Both the position numbers and the translations under genes were made by a program. Source: Moraxella lacunata (GTDB lineage: Bacteria; Pseudomonadota; Gammaproteobacteria; Pseudomonadales; Moraxellaceae). Taken from it: a DNA stretch of 64,000 nucleotides. Below are positions 53,258 to 62,416 of this stretch, piece after piece. The notes below the pieces were generated by a model, which did not search any database, was not told the origin of the DNA, and was given only the letters and a program-made list of their open reading frames with translations. The stretch lies in assembly GCF_900453205.1 (NCBI RefSeq), contig NZ_UGQU01000002.1:310001-374000 (forward strand). The letters are read 5' to 3'. Positions within the stretch are counted from its first letter, which is position 1, and every line of letters starts with the position of its first letter.

Positions 53258-53804
53258 TAAAGAAAACAAATACCCAACTTTAAAAGTCATTATGCTTTAT
53301 CCATTATTAGGTGGTGCTATTTTTTGTGTTATTGTCATTGCTATAATGTTTTTAATTTTATTAAATAGTGGTGTTGCTTTTTCATTAGAATATTTTGGTA
53401 TTGTTAAATAAAGATAGATTTTAAGGTTTTCCGTTTGGACTGAGCTTGTCGAAGTCTAGGAAAACCGTTATGGTTCGACAAGCTCACCACGAACGGCTTT
53501 CTAGAAAAGTATACTCAATTAACAATACCAATATTTTTATTTTTATTTAATGACATTTTCTTGGATTGGATGTATTTTAAATTTAATCATTGCTTTTATT
53601 TTTATTATTTTTAAAATCAAAATCATCAACAAAAATTATGCTAAAATTTTTGGCATAGGGTTTTTTATATACTTCTTGTCCAGTTTTTTATTTTTTCATT
53701 CTGATATGAATGTAGGTCAGGCACTTGTATTTGTTCTAGGTTGTGGTTTATTTGGTGGAGTGTCATCAACCATATTAGCCAAATTTATTTTACCAAAATA
53801 TTAA
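53247..53804 (+). pseudogene. paralogous small membrane protein interrupted by a MITE
   Basis: Removing the 133-bp element and one target duplication restores a frame of about 138 residues: KYPTLKVIMLYPLLGGAIF.. (paralogous to KYPTPKIIIAYALFTGLLS of the preceding gene), ..LEYFYFYLMTFSWIGC.. and the end GGVSSTILAKFILPKY. As it stands, translation ends inside the element at TAA after GIVK, and the frame reopens at 53550. The preceding intergenic sequence (AAAATATTAAAAGGAAAATTTTATGAA) is repeated at the next gene, showing tandem duplication. Confidence 0.8.
53397..53529. mobile_element. 133-bp MITE, copy 2
   Basis: Same as copy 1 (3358-3490) except one base (TTTGG for TTCGG near 53435). Ends GGTATTGTTAA and TTAACAATACC. 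Flanked by the 8-bp direct repeat AATATTTT (53389-53396 and 53530-53537). Confidence 0.92.
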
Positions 53805-53816
53805 AAGAGAAATTTT

Positions 53817-54191
53817 ATGAATAAAAATAAAATCATCATTCATCTTGCCCTATTATCAGCCGTCATTGTTGGTGCTATTTTATATTTTTATATATTTAAT
53901 GATTATCAAGAAATACTTACAAATAATTGGATTTCCTTAATTTTTATCGTAATTGTTATTCATATATTGATAGAATTATTTTTTAAAGTGCTTTTAAAAT
54001 ATTTTCAAGAAAAAATTCCTCATACTTTTAAAAAAGAAAATTCACTACCTACCACACCAATGCAATGGAAAATTTATAATTTTGCAATGATGTTTTTTGT
54101 GGGAATGTATGTTTTGTTTTTTGTGGTTTTGGGGCTTGCTATTTTGGTTCTTGGCGGAATGTGGTTGTGGGCGTATTATTTTGGCAATTGA
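53817..54191 (+). CDS. small membrane protein of unknown function
   Basis: A 124-residue protein with three hydrophobic segments (HLALLSAVIVGAILYFYIF; SLIFIVIVIHILIELFF; MFFVGMYVLFFVVLGLAILV). It shares its position and leader sequence (AAAAGAGAAATTTTATGAAT) with the two preceding genes, and may belong to the same group, though its sequence is not clearly paralogous. AT-rich. Confidence 0.6.
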   Translation: MNKNKIIIHLALLSAVIVGAILYFYIFNDYQEILTNNWISLIFIVIVIHILIELFFKVLLKYFQEKIPHTFKKENSLPTTPMQWKIYNFAMMFFVGMYVLFFVVLGLAILVLGGMWLWAYYFGN

Positions 54192-54289
54192 ATGTTTTTC
54201 TTGCCCAAACCCAAAAATAATGCGATAATAGCAAGTTAAATCCCTTGTTTTTATTTTGTAATTTTTCTTTTTAAATCAAAAGGATAGCT

Positions 54290-55951
54290 ATGGCTCAATA
54301 TATCTATACGATGAACAAAGTGTCCAAAATCGTTCCGCCAAAACGGGAGATTTTAAAGGACATTTCGCTTTCTTTCTTTCCGGGTGCCAAGATTGGCGTT
54401 TTGGGTCTCAACGGTGCAGGTAAATCCACCCTGCTACGCATTATGGCAGGTGTGGACACAGAGTACAATGGCGAAGCTCGTCCGCAGGCGGGCATTAAGG
54501 TCGGCTATCTGCCCCAAGAACCCCAGCTTGACCCCAACAAAACCGTGCGTGAAAATGTGGAAGATGGCGTGCGTGAAGCCCTAGACGCCCTAGAACGCCT
54601 TAACCAAATCTATGCCGAATATGCCGAGCCTGATGCCGATTTTGACAAACTTGCCGCCGAGCAAGGCAAAATGGAAGACATCATTCAAGCGTGGGACGCT
54701 CACAACCTAAACACTCAGCTTGAAAAAGCGGCGGACGCACTTCGCTTGCCACCGTGGGACGCTGACGTGTCTAAGCTGTCAGGGGGCGAAAAACGCCGTG
54801 TTGCCCTGTGCCGTCTGCTCCTGTCTAAGCCTGATATGCTCCTGCTTGACGAGCCGACCAACCATTTGGACGCAGAATCTGTGGCGTGGCTAGAACGTTT
54901 CTTAAAAGACTACTCTGGCACGATTGTGGCGATTACCCATGACCGCTATTTCCTTGACAATGTCGCCGAGTGGATTTTGGAGCTTGACCGTGGCTATGGC
55001 TATCCTTATCAAGGCAACTACACTGAGTGGCTAGAACAAAAAAATAAACGCCTAGAACAAGAGCAAAAGCAAGAAGAAGCCTTTGCTAAGGCGTTAAAAC
55101 AAGAGCTAGAATGGGTGCGTAAAAACCAAAAAGGTCAGCAAGCCAAATCCAAATCTCGCCTTGAACGCTTTGAGGAGATGAACTCTCGTGAGTTTCAACA
55201 GCGTAATGAGACGGCGGAGATTTATATTCCACCAGGACCAAGACTTGGCAATAAAGTGATTGAAGTCAATAATATCTCAAAATCCTTTGGCGACCGCCTG
55301 CTTTATGAAAACCTATCGTTTAGCGTGCCACCCATGGCGATTGTCGGTATTGTGGGGCCAAACGGTGCCGGTAAAACGACCCTATTTAATATGATTACGG
55401 GCAAAGACAAACCCGACACCGGCACGGTAGAAGTGGGCGAGAGCGTAAAAGTCGCCTATGTGGGGCAGGTCAGAGATGAGCTTGACGACAACAAAACCGT
55501 GTGGGAAGAGGTCTCAGACGGACTTGACATGATTACCGTGGGCGAGTACACCACGCCAAGCCGTGCTTATATCGGACGCTTTAACTTTAAGGGTCAAGAC
55601 CAACAAAAACGTGTGGGCAGTCTGTCAGGCGGTGAGCGTAACCGCCTACAACTTGCCAAAACCCTAAAACAAGGGGCGAACGTTATCCTACTTGACGAAC
55701 CGTCCAACGACCTAGATGTCGAGACCTTGCGTGCCCTAGAAGATGCCATTGAAGTCTTCCCTGGTACGGTAATGGTGGTCTCGCACGACCGCTGGTTCTT
55801 AGACCGTATTTGTACGCATATTTTGTCGTTTGAAAATGAACAGCCTGAATTTTTTGACGGCAATTACACTGAATACGAAAAATGGCGTAAAGAGCGACTT
55901 GGGGCAGATGCCACGCCTAAGCGGATGAAATATAAGAAGATTGGGGGTTGA
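54290..55951 (+). CDS. ettA: energy-dependent translational throttle protein EttA
   Basis: ABC-F protein that gates translation initiation according to the ATP/ADP ratio. The 553 residues contain two ABC domains: [12 protein letters not shown] (residue 42 approximately), [26 protein letters not shown]; then GPNGAGKTTLF, LSGGERNRLQLAKTL, LLDEPSNDLD, with the arm region between. The first residues AQYIYTMNKVSKIVPPKREILKDI are characteristic of EttA. A terminator follows at 55969. RBS AAAAGGATAGCT before ATG. Confidence 0.96.
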   Translation: MAQYIYTMNKVSKIVPPKREILKDISLSFFPGAKIGVLGLNGAGKSTLLRIMAGVDTEYNGEARPQAGIKVGYLPQEPQLDPNKTVRENVEDGVREALDALERLNQIYAEYAEPDADFDKLAAEQGKMEDIIQAWDAHNLNTQLEKAADALRLPPWDADVSKLSGGEKRRVALCRLLLSKPDMLLLDEPTNHLDAESVAWLERFLKDYSGTIVAITHDRYFLDNVAEWILELDRGYGYPYQGNYTEWLEQKNKRLEQEQKQEEAFAKALKQELEWVRKNQKGQQAKSKSRLERFEEMNSREFQQRNETAEIYIPPGPRLGNKVIEVNNISKSFGDRLLYENLSFSVPPMAIVGIVGPNGAGKTTLFNMITGKDKPDTGTVEVGESVKVAYVGQVRDELDDNKTVWEEVSDGLDMITVGEYTTPSRAYIGRFNFKGQDQQKRVGSLSGGERNRLQLAKTLKQGANVILLDEPSNDLDVETLRALEDAIEVFPGTVMVVSHDRWFLDRICTHILSFENEQPEFFDGNYTEYEKWRKERLGADATPKRMKYKKIGG

Positions 55952-55968
55952 TTTAGCTTTCAATAATA

Positions 55969-55998
55969 AAAACAGCGACTTAAATGGGTCGCTGTTTT
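55969..55998 (+). terminator. ettA terminator
   Basis: AAAACAGCGAC (55969-55979), loop, GTCGCTGTTTT (55988-55998). Confidence 0.85.
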
Positions 55999-56035
55999 GG
56001 TGTACACAATTAAAAAAATATGGTTTAAAGAAATA

Positions 56036-57559
56036 ATGTTAAACAGAAATTTTTTAAGAAAAATCAAAATTGATAATATTTTAAAATATTTGGAATTAGC
56101 GACAAAGCTTGTCGCAATTATAATTATTGTTGCTACGATAATTGGTGGTTTAAATATTTACTCTTATCTAAAAGACATTAACCATTTATTTTTGTTTTCT
56201 GATGTAGTTGGAATATCGTACGCTTCCGTCTCTGCTTTAATTTCTTATTTTTTATTTGTATTTGTAGTCTCTCTTGGTTTTTTATCGCCATTTATCATAC
56301 CAGTATTTCTGTTAATTATAAGTAATGATGGTAACAAAAATAACAATACAACCAATAAAACAACCAATAGAAATCCAAAATCTCTATTCAATCCAAGCGA
56401 AAGATTATTAAAATTTATAACAAATATTAAATCACTATTGCAGTTTGGCATTTTGTGCATAAGTCCTATATGTCTTATTGCAATTCCACTATTGCCAATT
56501 ATGCTAATCATCTTTATTGTTTGTTCTTTTCCATTTTATGTTATAAACTTTATTATTAAAGAATTTTTCTTTGGAAAAGAAAGGATTTTATCATTTAATT
56601 TATTATCAAAGTTTATACATTGGATTTCATTCTTGTGTACAATTAGCATTACAATAATTGTATTTTTTGGCAACGACTTCTTAAAAATACTTTTATATGG
56701 AATTATAATATTTTTCATTGTAATATCTTTTTTGTATACAAGATTATTTATAAAAAATATATATGATAATAATGTATTAATTTCTGAAAAATTGCTCTTG
56801 ATAATCGTTTTATCGTTTATGTCAATATCTCCTTCATTATTACATTTTTTATTTGTGGTTTATCCTACGGTTAATATCATTAAATATGAAATTGCTGTTA
56901 TTTTATTTTATATATTTAGCATTTTTCTATTTGGTCTATCTTGTCTTTTATCACATATCACAATTTATGATTATTTTCAAGAAAAGAAATTTGATTATAC
57001 AAAAAAATATAATATGAAATTGATTGTTGTAAATTTCATACCTGTTTTTATATATGTATTGTACTTGTCATATTTTTCATCTTATAATATGTCTCTATAC
57101 TCATTAAGATTTATAGAAAAACCCCAAGACTCATCTTGGTATCTTATTCATAATGGCAATACCAATTCTAATACAATAAATGGACTAACTCAAACAGATA
57201 TCACAAAAGCAAAAGAGATTTTTAATGCTCAAAATTGTGATGGCTTGACTGATAAAGTGCAAGAGAATTGCAAAAATGATAATAAACAAATCTTTAACCA
57301 AAGACAAAATGCTCTTTATGGTTATATGGCGTGGAATTTGGGTAACACCAAAGTATTTTGCCCTGTGTCGGTGGATTTCTTTAAGTTTACTGCTGATGAA
57401 GAAAGTCGAATCAATCAGTCAAAAGATATCGCAAAAACAAAAACCCAACAGGAAAAATCCGCCAAATGTCTTGTGATTGACGGCAAATATTTACAACCTG
57501 TTAGTGAGCATTATTTGGGCCAAATGATGTTGTGTGAAAAAATCCATAAAAACACATAA
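56036..57559 (+). CDS. large AT-rich multi-span membrane protein, unknown function
   Basis: A 507-residue protein with about nine hydrophobic segments (for example [60 protein letters not shown]) and a soluble C-terminal region of about 100 residues with Cys ([29 protein letters not shown]). ATG 56036 is used; a TTG at 55997 would start within the ettA terminator. Very AT-rich, an obvious compositional outlier next to ettA and def. No family recognised. Confidence 0.65.
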   Translation: MLNRNFLRKIKIDNILKYLELATKLVAIIIIVATIIGGLNIYSYLKDINHLFLFSDVVGISYASVSALISYFLFVFVVSLGFLSPFIIPVFLLIISNDGNKNNNTTNKTTNRNPKSLFNPSERLLKFITNIKSLLQFGILCISPICLIAIPLLPIMLIIFIVCSFPFYVINFIIKEFFFGKERILSFNLLSKFIHWISFLCTISITIIVFFGNDFLKILLYGIIIFFIVISFLYTRLFIKNIYDNNVLISEKLLLIIVLSFMSISPSLLHFLFVVYPTVNIIKYEIAVILFYIFSIFLFGLSCLLSHITIYDYFQEKKFDYTKKYNMKLIVVNFIPVFIYVLYLSYFSSYNMSLYSLRFIEKPQDSSWYLIHNGNTNSNTINGLTQTDITKAKEIFNAQNCDGLTDKVQENCKNDNKQIFNQRQNALYGYMAWNLGNTKVFCPVSVDFFKFTADEESRINQSKDIAKTKTQQEKSAKCLVIDGKYLQPVSEHYLGQMMLCEKIHKNT

Positions 57560-57648
57560 ATTTAAAGTTTGGTGGCGGTTTTTTGTCTTTTTTCAGGCTA
57601 TTTTTACCAACAACAAAGACCGTCAAACCACGATAATCCCAAATCCAT

Positions 57649-57677
57649 TTTACCAAAACCCAATTTTCCGATATAAT
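57649..57677 (+). promoter_or_regulatory. probable def promoter
   Basis: TTTACC (57649-57654), 17 bases, TATAAT (57672-57677), 27 bp before the def ATG. Confidence 0.55.
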
Positions 57678-57704
57678 ACCCCAAAACCAACGACAAGAGA
57701 CATT

Positions 57705-58217
57705 ATGGCACTATTACCCATTTTACATTATCCTGACCCACGTTTGCGTACTGTGGCAAGCGAGGTTGGCGAGATTACTGATGAGATTAAGACCTTAATC
57801 AGCGACATGTTTGAGACCATGTATGATGCCAAGGGCATTGGGCTGGCAGCGACACAGGTGGACAGGCACGTGCAAGTGGTAACCATGGATCTCGCCAAAG
57901 AAGGCGAAGAACCACAGCCCAAGGTGTACATCAACCCCAAAGTCACGCCACTGACCGATGAGCTTGTCCCTTATAAAGAGGGCTGTTTGTCCATTCCTGA
58001 GGTGTATGATGACGTCAGTCGCCCTGCTCGTGTGCAGATTGATGCCTTAGATGCTGACGGCAAGCCATTTAGCGTTGAGGCGGATGGGCTGTTGGCAGTA
58101 TGCATTCAGCATGAGCTTGACCACCTAAAAGGCATTGTGTTTGTGGATTATTTATCCCGCCTAAAACAAGACCGTGCCAGAGAAAAGGTGCGTAAAGTGG
58201 TCGCCAAAAAAGGCTGA
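57705..58217 (+). CDS. def: peptide deformylase
   Basis: Removes the formyl group from new polypeptides. The protein has 170 residues from ATG 57705; the motifs are GIGLAATQ (residue 44 approximately), EGCLSIPE with the metal-binding Cys, and QHELDHLKG with the catalytic Glu and metal-binding His. A longer in-frame start (57534) exists but lies outside the family length. fmt, the partner in many genomes, is 18 kb away. A terminator follows. Confidence 0.96.
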   Translation: MALLPILHYPDPRLRTVASEVGEITDEIKTLISDMFETMYDAKGIGLAATQVDRHVQVVTMDLAKEGEEPQPKVYINPKVTPLTDELVPYKEGCLSIPEVYDDVSRPARVQIDALDADGKPFSVEADGLLAVCIQHELDHLKGIVFVDYLSRLKQDRAREKVRKVVAKKG

Positions 58218-58259
58218 TGTGCAAGCGTTCATAGATAGCCCAAGATGGATATCCAGTAA

Positions 58260-58294
58260 AAAACCAAACAACAAAGCGTTGTTTGGTTTTTGTG
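58260..58294. terminator. terminator between def and ompR
   Basis: AAAACCAAACAAC (58260-58272), loop AAAGC, GTTGTTTGGTTTT (58278-58290), T run. It serves def and, on the opposite strand, the ompR gene. Confidence 0.85.
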
Positions 58295-58297
58295 TTA

Positions 58298-59044
58298 TTA
58301 GCTCTCTGCCCCATCAGGGACAAAGACATAACCCACACCCCACACCGTTTGGATGTAGCGAGCCTGAGATGGGTTGTCTTCGATGAGTCGTCTTAGGCGT
58401 GAGACCTGCACGTCAATCGAACGCTCCATCGCTCCCCATTCACGCCCACGGGCTAGGTTCATGAGTTTGTCACGGGTCAGTGGCTCTCTGGGGTGCTGAA
58501 CGAGTGCTTTTAGAACACTAAACTCGCCCGTGGTTAGGGTGACGACATTGCCGTCTTTTTTTAGGGTGCGAGTGGACAAATCAAGTGTCCAAGAACCGAA
58601 CTCAACCACTTCCATCTGCTGAGATGGGGCTCCGGGCAGCTCTCGGTTATGACGGCGAAGCACTGCTTTGATACGAGCCAGTAGCTCTTTGGGATTAAAG
58701 GGCTTGGGCAGGTAGTCGTCCGCCCCTGCTTCCAGCCCTGCGATGCGGTCGGTGTCCGAGCCTTTGGCGGTCAGCATGATGATGGGAATATCGGCATTAT
58801 CGGCACGCAGGCGTTTGCAGATGGCGATACCGTCTTCGTCAGGCAACATCAAATCAAGCACGATGAGTGAGAACATCTCACGTTGCATGAGTTTATCCAT
58901 CTGCTTGCCATCATGGCACGCACGTACGGTAAAGCCATCATCTTCTAAAAATCGCTGTAATAAGGCACGCAGTCTGGCGTCATCATCAACGACTAAGATA
59001 CGATGACTGGCATTTGGGTTTGGATTGGCGTTATCTTCGGTCAT
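58298..59044 (-). CDS. ompR: OmpR-family response regulator
   Basis: A 248-residue response regulator. The receiver domain has the acidic pocket VVDDD (Asp residues 19-21 approximately), phosphorylation site LIVLDLMLPDEDG (Asp near 63) and the switch Lys in YLPKPF. The winged-helix output domain has SFLTTGEFSVLKALV-type and RSIDVQVSRLRRLIEDN sequences of OmpR/PhoB. The close match of the receiver and the output region supports OmpR itself. No histidine kinase lies downstream; the gene ends at the bidirectional terminator. Confidence 0.9.
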   Translation of the reverse strand: MTEDNANPNPNASHRILVVDDDARLRALLQRFLEDDGFTVRACHDGKQMDKLMQREMFSLIVLDLMLPDEDGIAICKRLRADNADIPIIMLTAKGSDTDRIAGLEAGADDYLPKPFNPKELLARIKAVLRRHNRELPGAPSQQMEVVEFGSWTLDLSTRTLKKDGNVVTLTTGEFSVLKALVQHPREPLTRDKLMNLARGREWGAMERSIDVQVSRLRRLIEDNPSQARYIQTVWGVGYVFVPDGAES

Positions 59045-59370
59045 GTGTCACCCCTGATAATTATAGGCTATTAGTTTACAACATTACACAAAAAATTGTA
59101 ACTGTTTTTGATAAATAATATTTTAAGGTTAAATCATATCGAATGATTAAAAATCTAAAAACTGACGAATTATCATACCATGATGAGTGCCAAAAGTCGG
59201 TAATATTTTGGTAAATGGGTTTGGTCAATACCTTTAATTTGTCAATGCACCTTGTATGGCATGCCATGTACAGCGATAAGCGTATAAACAGGCTTTTATC
59301 CCAATAAAATTTGTGTTAGCATAAGGACATATTTTTAACCCTTTAATATCAATCATTAAGGACATACCCC
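59045..59370. other. intergenic region upstream of ompR
   Basis: About 325 bp with no gene supported, AT-rich, between divergent ompR and GNAT genes. Promoters for both are expected, but no high-quality boxes were resolved. ATTAAGGACATACCCC precedes the GNAT ATG. Confidence 0.35.
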
Positions 59371-59646
59371 ATGACTAACATCACCCGCAACCCTGCCACA
59401 CAGCGGTTTGAAGTGACCATTAACGGACATACTGGCTTTTTAAGCTATGAAGTCGTCGATGATGATACCCTAAACTATAACCACACCATCGTCCCCAAAG
59501 AGCTGGGCGGACGTGGACTGGGTACGGCATTGGTCAAACATGCCTTGGACTATGCCCGTGATAATGGCAAAAAAGTCGTGCCAAGCTGTTCTTTTGTGGC
59601 AAGCTACATCGACAGACGAGACGAATACCAGTCACTGTTGGCGTGA
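59371..59646 (+). CDS. small GNAT-type N-acetyltransferase (YjdJ-like)
   Basis: A 91-residue minimal GNAT fold. The acetyl-CoA-binding block GGRGLGTALVKHALDYARDNG (about residues 46-66) and the C-terminal VVPSCSFVASYIDRRDEYQ are as in YjdJ/NATD1-type proteins. RBS AAGGAC. Substrate unknown. It is separated from phhB by a 120-bp gap. Confidence 0.87.
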   Translation: MTNITRNPATQRFEVTINGHTGFLSYEVVDDDTLNYNHTIVPKELGGRGLGTALVKHALDYARDNGKKVVPSCSFVASYIDRRDEYQSLLA

Positions 59647-59768
59647 GTACATTGCGATAATCGTTTACAAAAATGTTGGTAAATTTGCCAAAAATTTTGC
59701 CGAAATTTTGAAGATTTTGGTAAAATGGCTTGGTGTATTTTTATCTTTTACCTAACCAAAGGAATATC

Positions 59769-60071
59769 ATGAGCAGTCTTACCGCAGACCAAGTTGCCTT
59801 ACAATTAGAAAGATTGCAAGGCTGGGCATTGGATGGCAATAGCCTTGTCAAGACCTATGAATTTGCCAGTTTTGCTGACGTCATCGCCTTTACCACCCGT
59901 GTGGCGTTCTATTGTGAAGAGCTAGAACATTACCCCACGTGGGAGAACACCTATACTTTGCTCAAAGTACGCATTGGCGAGGCTGACCAATATGAAGTGC
60001 ATGGGCGAGACATTCAGCTTGCCAAACGCATGGAAATGGCAAGGGGTGTGGTCTTTGATAAAAAAGATTAA
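59769..60071 (+). CDS. phhB: pterin-4a-carbinolamine dehydratase
   Basis: Dehydrates 4a-hydroxytetrahydrobiopterin to regenerate the pterin cofactor. The 100-residue chain includes the family blocks LERLQGWAL, SFADVIAFTTRVAFYCEELEHYPTW (catalytic His-rich region, here EHYPTW) and GRDIQLAKRMEMAR. ATG 59769 with GGAATATC; a longer ORF from 59730 is not supported. No phenylalanine hydroxylase gene lies in the window. Confidence 0.9.
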   Translation: MSSLTADQVALQLERLQGWALDGNSLVKTYEFASFADVIAFTTRVAFYCEELEHYPTWENTYTLLKVRIGEADQYEVHGRDIQLAKRMEMARGVVFDKKD

Positions 60072-60086
60072 AGCGAAATTAATTTG

Positions 60087-60120
60087 AAAAATGGGTGTCA
60101 TTACCCATTTTTGTGTTTTT
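60087..60120 (+). terminator. terminator after phhB
   Basis: AAAAATGGGT (60087-60096), loop GTCATT, ACCCATTTTT (60103-60112), then TGTGTTTTT. Confidence 0.8.
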
Positions 60121-60409
60121 AGATTTTAGAAATTGTTTTAAAACTCTGCCAACTCCCCATTATACATAAATTCCCCAATCAAAATAGGTCTTTTTACAAA
60201 GACTTACAAACCTTGCCATCAATCTCACACAGCTGATTTTTTGACTACATTTCAATCATAAAACCCCCTATTTTTTAACAGACAAACGCCCCAAAACTCG
60301 CTACAATCATCATCAGATTTTAAATTTAGATTTTATAATCGGACGGTTAAATTCAATCAATCATTTGATTGATGATTGGCCATTTAGCAATCAAGTTAAG
60401 GAGTTTGTT
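60121..60409. other. intergenic region upstream of the baeRF-like gene
   Basis: About 290 bp with no gene seen. TTTATAAT near 60331 is a likely -10. An 18-bp palindrome follows (next entry). AAGGAG precedes ATG 60410. Confidence 0.35.
60356..60373. promoter_or_regulatory. palindrome upstream of the baeRF-like gene (possible operator)
   Basis: ATCAATCA, TT, TGATTGAT: perfect 8-bp inverted repeat, 36 bp before the ATG and about 20 bp after a possible -10. Could be an operator or an mRNA hairpin. Confidence 0.45.
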
Positions 60410-61519
60410 ATGAAAGCAACATTGAAAAACCTAAAATCTGCCCGTGGCAATCCTGCCGTGAGTATCTTTGTCAAAACTCACCGCACTCACCCAGAAAATG
60501 AGCAAGACCATATTGCTCTAAAAAATCAGCTAAAAGTCGCCGAAGAGCGTATCGCAAACGAGCATGACAAACGCATAAGCGATGCCATCATGGAGCTTAT
60601 CCATGCCAAAACAGATGAGCTTGACCATAATTATAACCTAGATACGCTTGCTATTTTTGCCAACGAAAATGAAGCTCAAGTGTTGCGTTTGCCATTTGAT
60701 GCCAAAGAGCGTGTGATTTTAGGCGAAAAATTTGCCACCAGAGACTTGGTGCGTGATATGTCTGAGGCGGTGCATTATTATGTACTTGTGATTACAAGCG
60801 AATATGCTCGCCTGATTGAGGCGACCAACGACCGTGTGGTCAAAGAGATTGGAAATACAAGCGAACGTCAAGCCCAAATGAGTGAGCTGACTTTCCCAAT
60901 CAAAAACACAAGTCTGCCTACAGGTTCAAAAGCCGACCGCACGGGCTCATCGGATGACGACAGCTATCTAAAAGAGTTCATGAACCGTGTGGACAAGAGT
61001 ATGCAGGAGTTTCGTAATATTGACCCGTTGCCTGTGATTTTGGTGGGAGATAGCCGTACTTTGGGCTTTTATGAGCAGGTAGTGGACAACGACAGCTTTA
61101 TCATTGGCAAGGTTGATCACCTGCCCAACCTAAAAGACGGACGTGCCGAAGACATCGTGGCAGGCGTACAAGACGTGGTGGAGACTCAGCGTCTGACTCG
61201 CTATGAGACTGCCCAAGGCGAGCTTGAAAAAGCTCGTAACGAGAAGATGGTACGCACCGATTTACAACAAATCTACCGCTCAGCGGTTGAAGGCAATGCC
61301 GTCAAACTCTTAGTGCGTCAAGGACACATCGTGCCTGCGACCATTGATGAGGCTGCTTTGACCTTGCTTGTGGCGGACGATGCGACAGCGGACGGCGTAA
61401 CCGATGATGCGGTCAGCGAGATTATTGAGATAGTCAGCCACAATGGCGGTGAAGTGGTGTTTGTCCCACAGGACAAAATGGACGAAAAAGAGCCGATTGC
61501 CCTTATCACTCGCTACTAA
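60410..61519 (+). CDS. baeRF-type protein (bacterial eRF1-like family)
   Basis: A 369-residue soluble protein. The first residues KATLKNLKSARGNPAVSIFVKTHRTHP and the later VLGDSRTLGFYEQ-type, VEGNAVKLLVRQGHIVPA and FVPQDKMDEKEPIALITRY segments resemble the bacterial archaeo-eukaryotic release-factor (baeRF) group, whose members have domain-2/3-like folds of eRF1. Their role is not established; a link to ribosome rescue or stress has been proposed. ATG 60410 has AAGGAG seven bases upstream; the longer start at 60365 overlaps a palindrome. Confidence 0.7.
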   Translation: MKATLKNLKSARGNPAVSIFVKTHRTHPENEQDHIALKNQLKVAEERIANEHDKRISDAIMELIHAKTDELDHNYNLDTLAIFANENEAQVLRLPFDAKERVILGEKFATRDLVRDMSEAVHYYVLVITSEYARLIEATNDRVVKEIGNTSERQAQMSELTFPIKNTSLPTGSKADRTGSSDDDSYLKEFMNRVDKSMQEFRNIDPLPVILVGDSRTLGFYEQVVDNDSFIIGKVDHLPNLKDGRAEDIVAGVQDVVETQRLTRYETAQGELEKARNEKMVRTDLQQIYRSAVEGNAVKLLVRQGHIVPATIDEAALTLLVADDATADGVTDDAVSEIIEIVSHNGGEVVFVPQDKMDEKEPIALITRY

Positions 61520-61532
61520 TTAGCACTTGAAC

Positions 61533-61561
61533 AAAAACCCATCATTTTTGGTGGGTTTTTT
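61533..61561 (+). terminator. terminator after the baeRF-like gene
   Basis: AAAAACCCA (61533-61541), loop, TGGGTTTTT (61552-61560), T. Confidence 0.75.
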
Positions 61562-61603
61562 GGTGTTTTTGTGATAAATTATCTTTTTTGTATTTATAAA
61601 ATT

Positions 61604-62341
61604 ATGAGCACACTAACCATCACAAGTTACAACATTCACAAAGGTATGTCGCCCCTAAACCGCCTTGTCATCATGACACAATTGGGGCAAGCATTGGCAG
61701 GAGTATCGCCTGATGTCTTGTGCTTACAAGAAGTCTCTGGGCAAAACCTAAAGCGGGTTTTGGCGTACAACGAATACCCAAGCCAATCCCAGCATGAGTG
61801 GTTTGGGGAGTTTTTGGGTTTGACCAATAGCTATGGCAAAAATGCCGAGTACACACACGGTCATCATGGTAATGCCACGCTCTCACGCCACCCCCTAGAC
61901 CCCAAGCACAATGTCAATATCACGGTCAATCGCCTTGAAAAACGGGGTGTGCTACATTCTGAAATTGATGTCAATGGGCAAAAAATGGTGATTCTAAACG
62001 CCCATCTAAACCTACTCCATCGTGATAGAATTAAGCAGTATAAGGCAATAGGCGACTATATCACAGGCGAGCTTGATGATGGCACACCGCTGATTTTGGC
62101 AGGGGATTTTAATGATTGGTCAAAAAAATCGGACGATTTTTTGGGCGGTCTTGGGCTTGTTGAAGTGTTTGGCAAGTTGTATGGCAAACACCCTGCCACT
62201 TTCCCTGCCAAATTACCCATGATTAGCCTAGACCGCATTTATGTGCGACATCTAACCGTCAAAAATGCGATTGTGCATGGCGGTGTTCCGTGGGCGGATT
62301 TGTCCGACCATTTGCCGATTACAGCGGTGGTGGAGGTTTAG
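61604..62341 (+). CDS. endonuclease/exonuclease/phosphatase-family hydrolase
   Basis: A 245-residue EEP-fold enzyme. Motifs: SYNIHKGMS (Asn), LCLQEVSGQ (catalytic Glu), ILNAHLNL, LAGDFNDW (Asp/Asn), SLDRIYV (Asp) and SDHLPI (catalytic His). Substrates in this family range from DNA to phospholipids; cytoplasmic, no signal peptide. ATG 61604 is preferred to a longer reading frame from 61571, though no Shine-Dalgarno sequence is evident. It is a neighbour of the baeRF-like gene and mltG. Confidence 0.87.
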   Translation: MSTLTITSYNIHKGMSPLNRLVIMTQLGQALAGVSPDVLCLQEVSGQNLKRVLAYNEYPSQSQHEWFGEFLGLTNSYGKNAEYTHGHHGNATLSRHPLDPKHNVNITVNRLEKRGVLHSEIDVNGQKMVILNAHLNLLHRDRIKQYKAIGDYITGELDDGTPLILAGDFNDWSKKSDDFLGGLGLVEVFGKLYGKHPATFPAKLPMISLDRIYVRHLTVKNAIVHGGVPWADLSDHLPITAVVEV

Positions 62342-62416
62342 GGTGATGGTGTTAAATTTGCCCATTTGCTCCAAATTTTTGCTACAATAGCTCATTATTC
62401 TTACAAGTTTTGACTT

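Noticed and set aside
57865-57885. GCACGTGC within def as a parS-like site
   Set aside because: Only the central CACGTG is shared; the flanks do not match.
59936-59952. CCCCACGTGGGAG within phhB as a parS-like site
   Set aside because: Same as above; the TGTTT/AAACA arms are absent.
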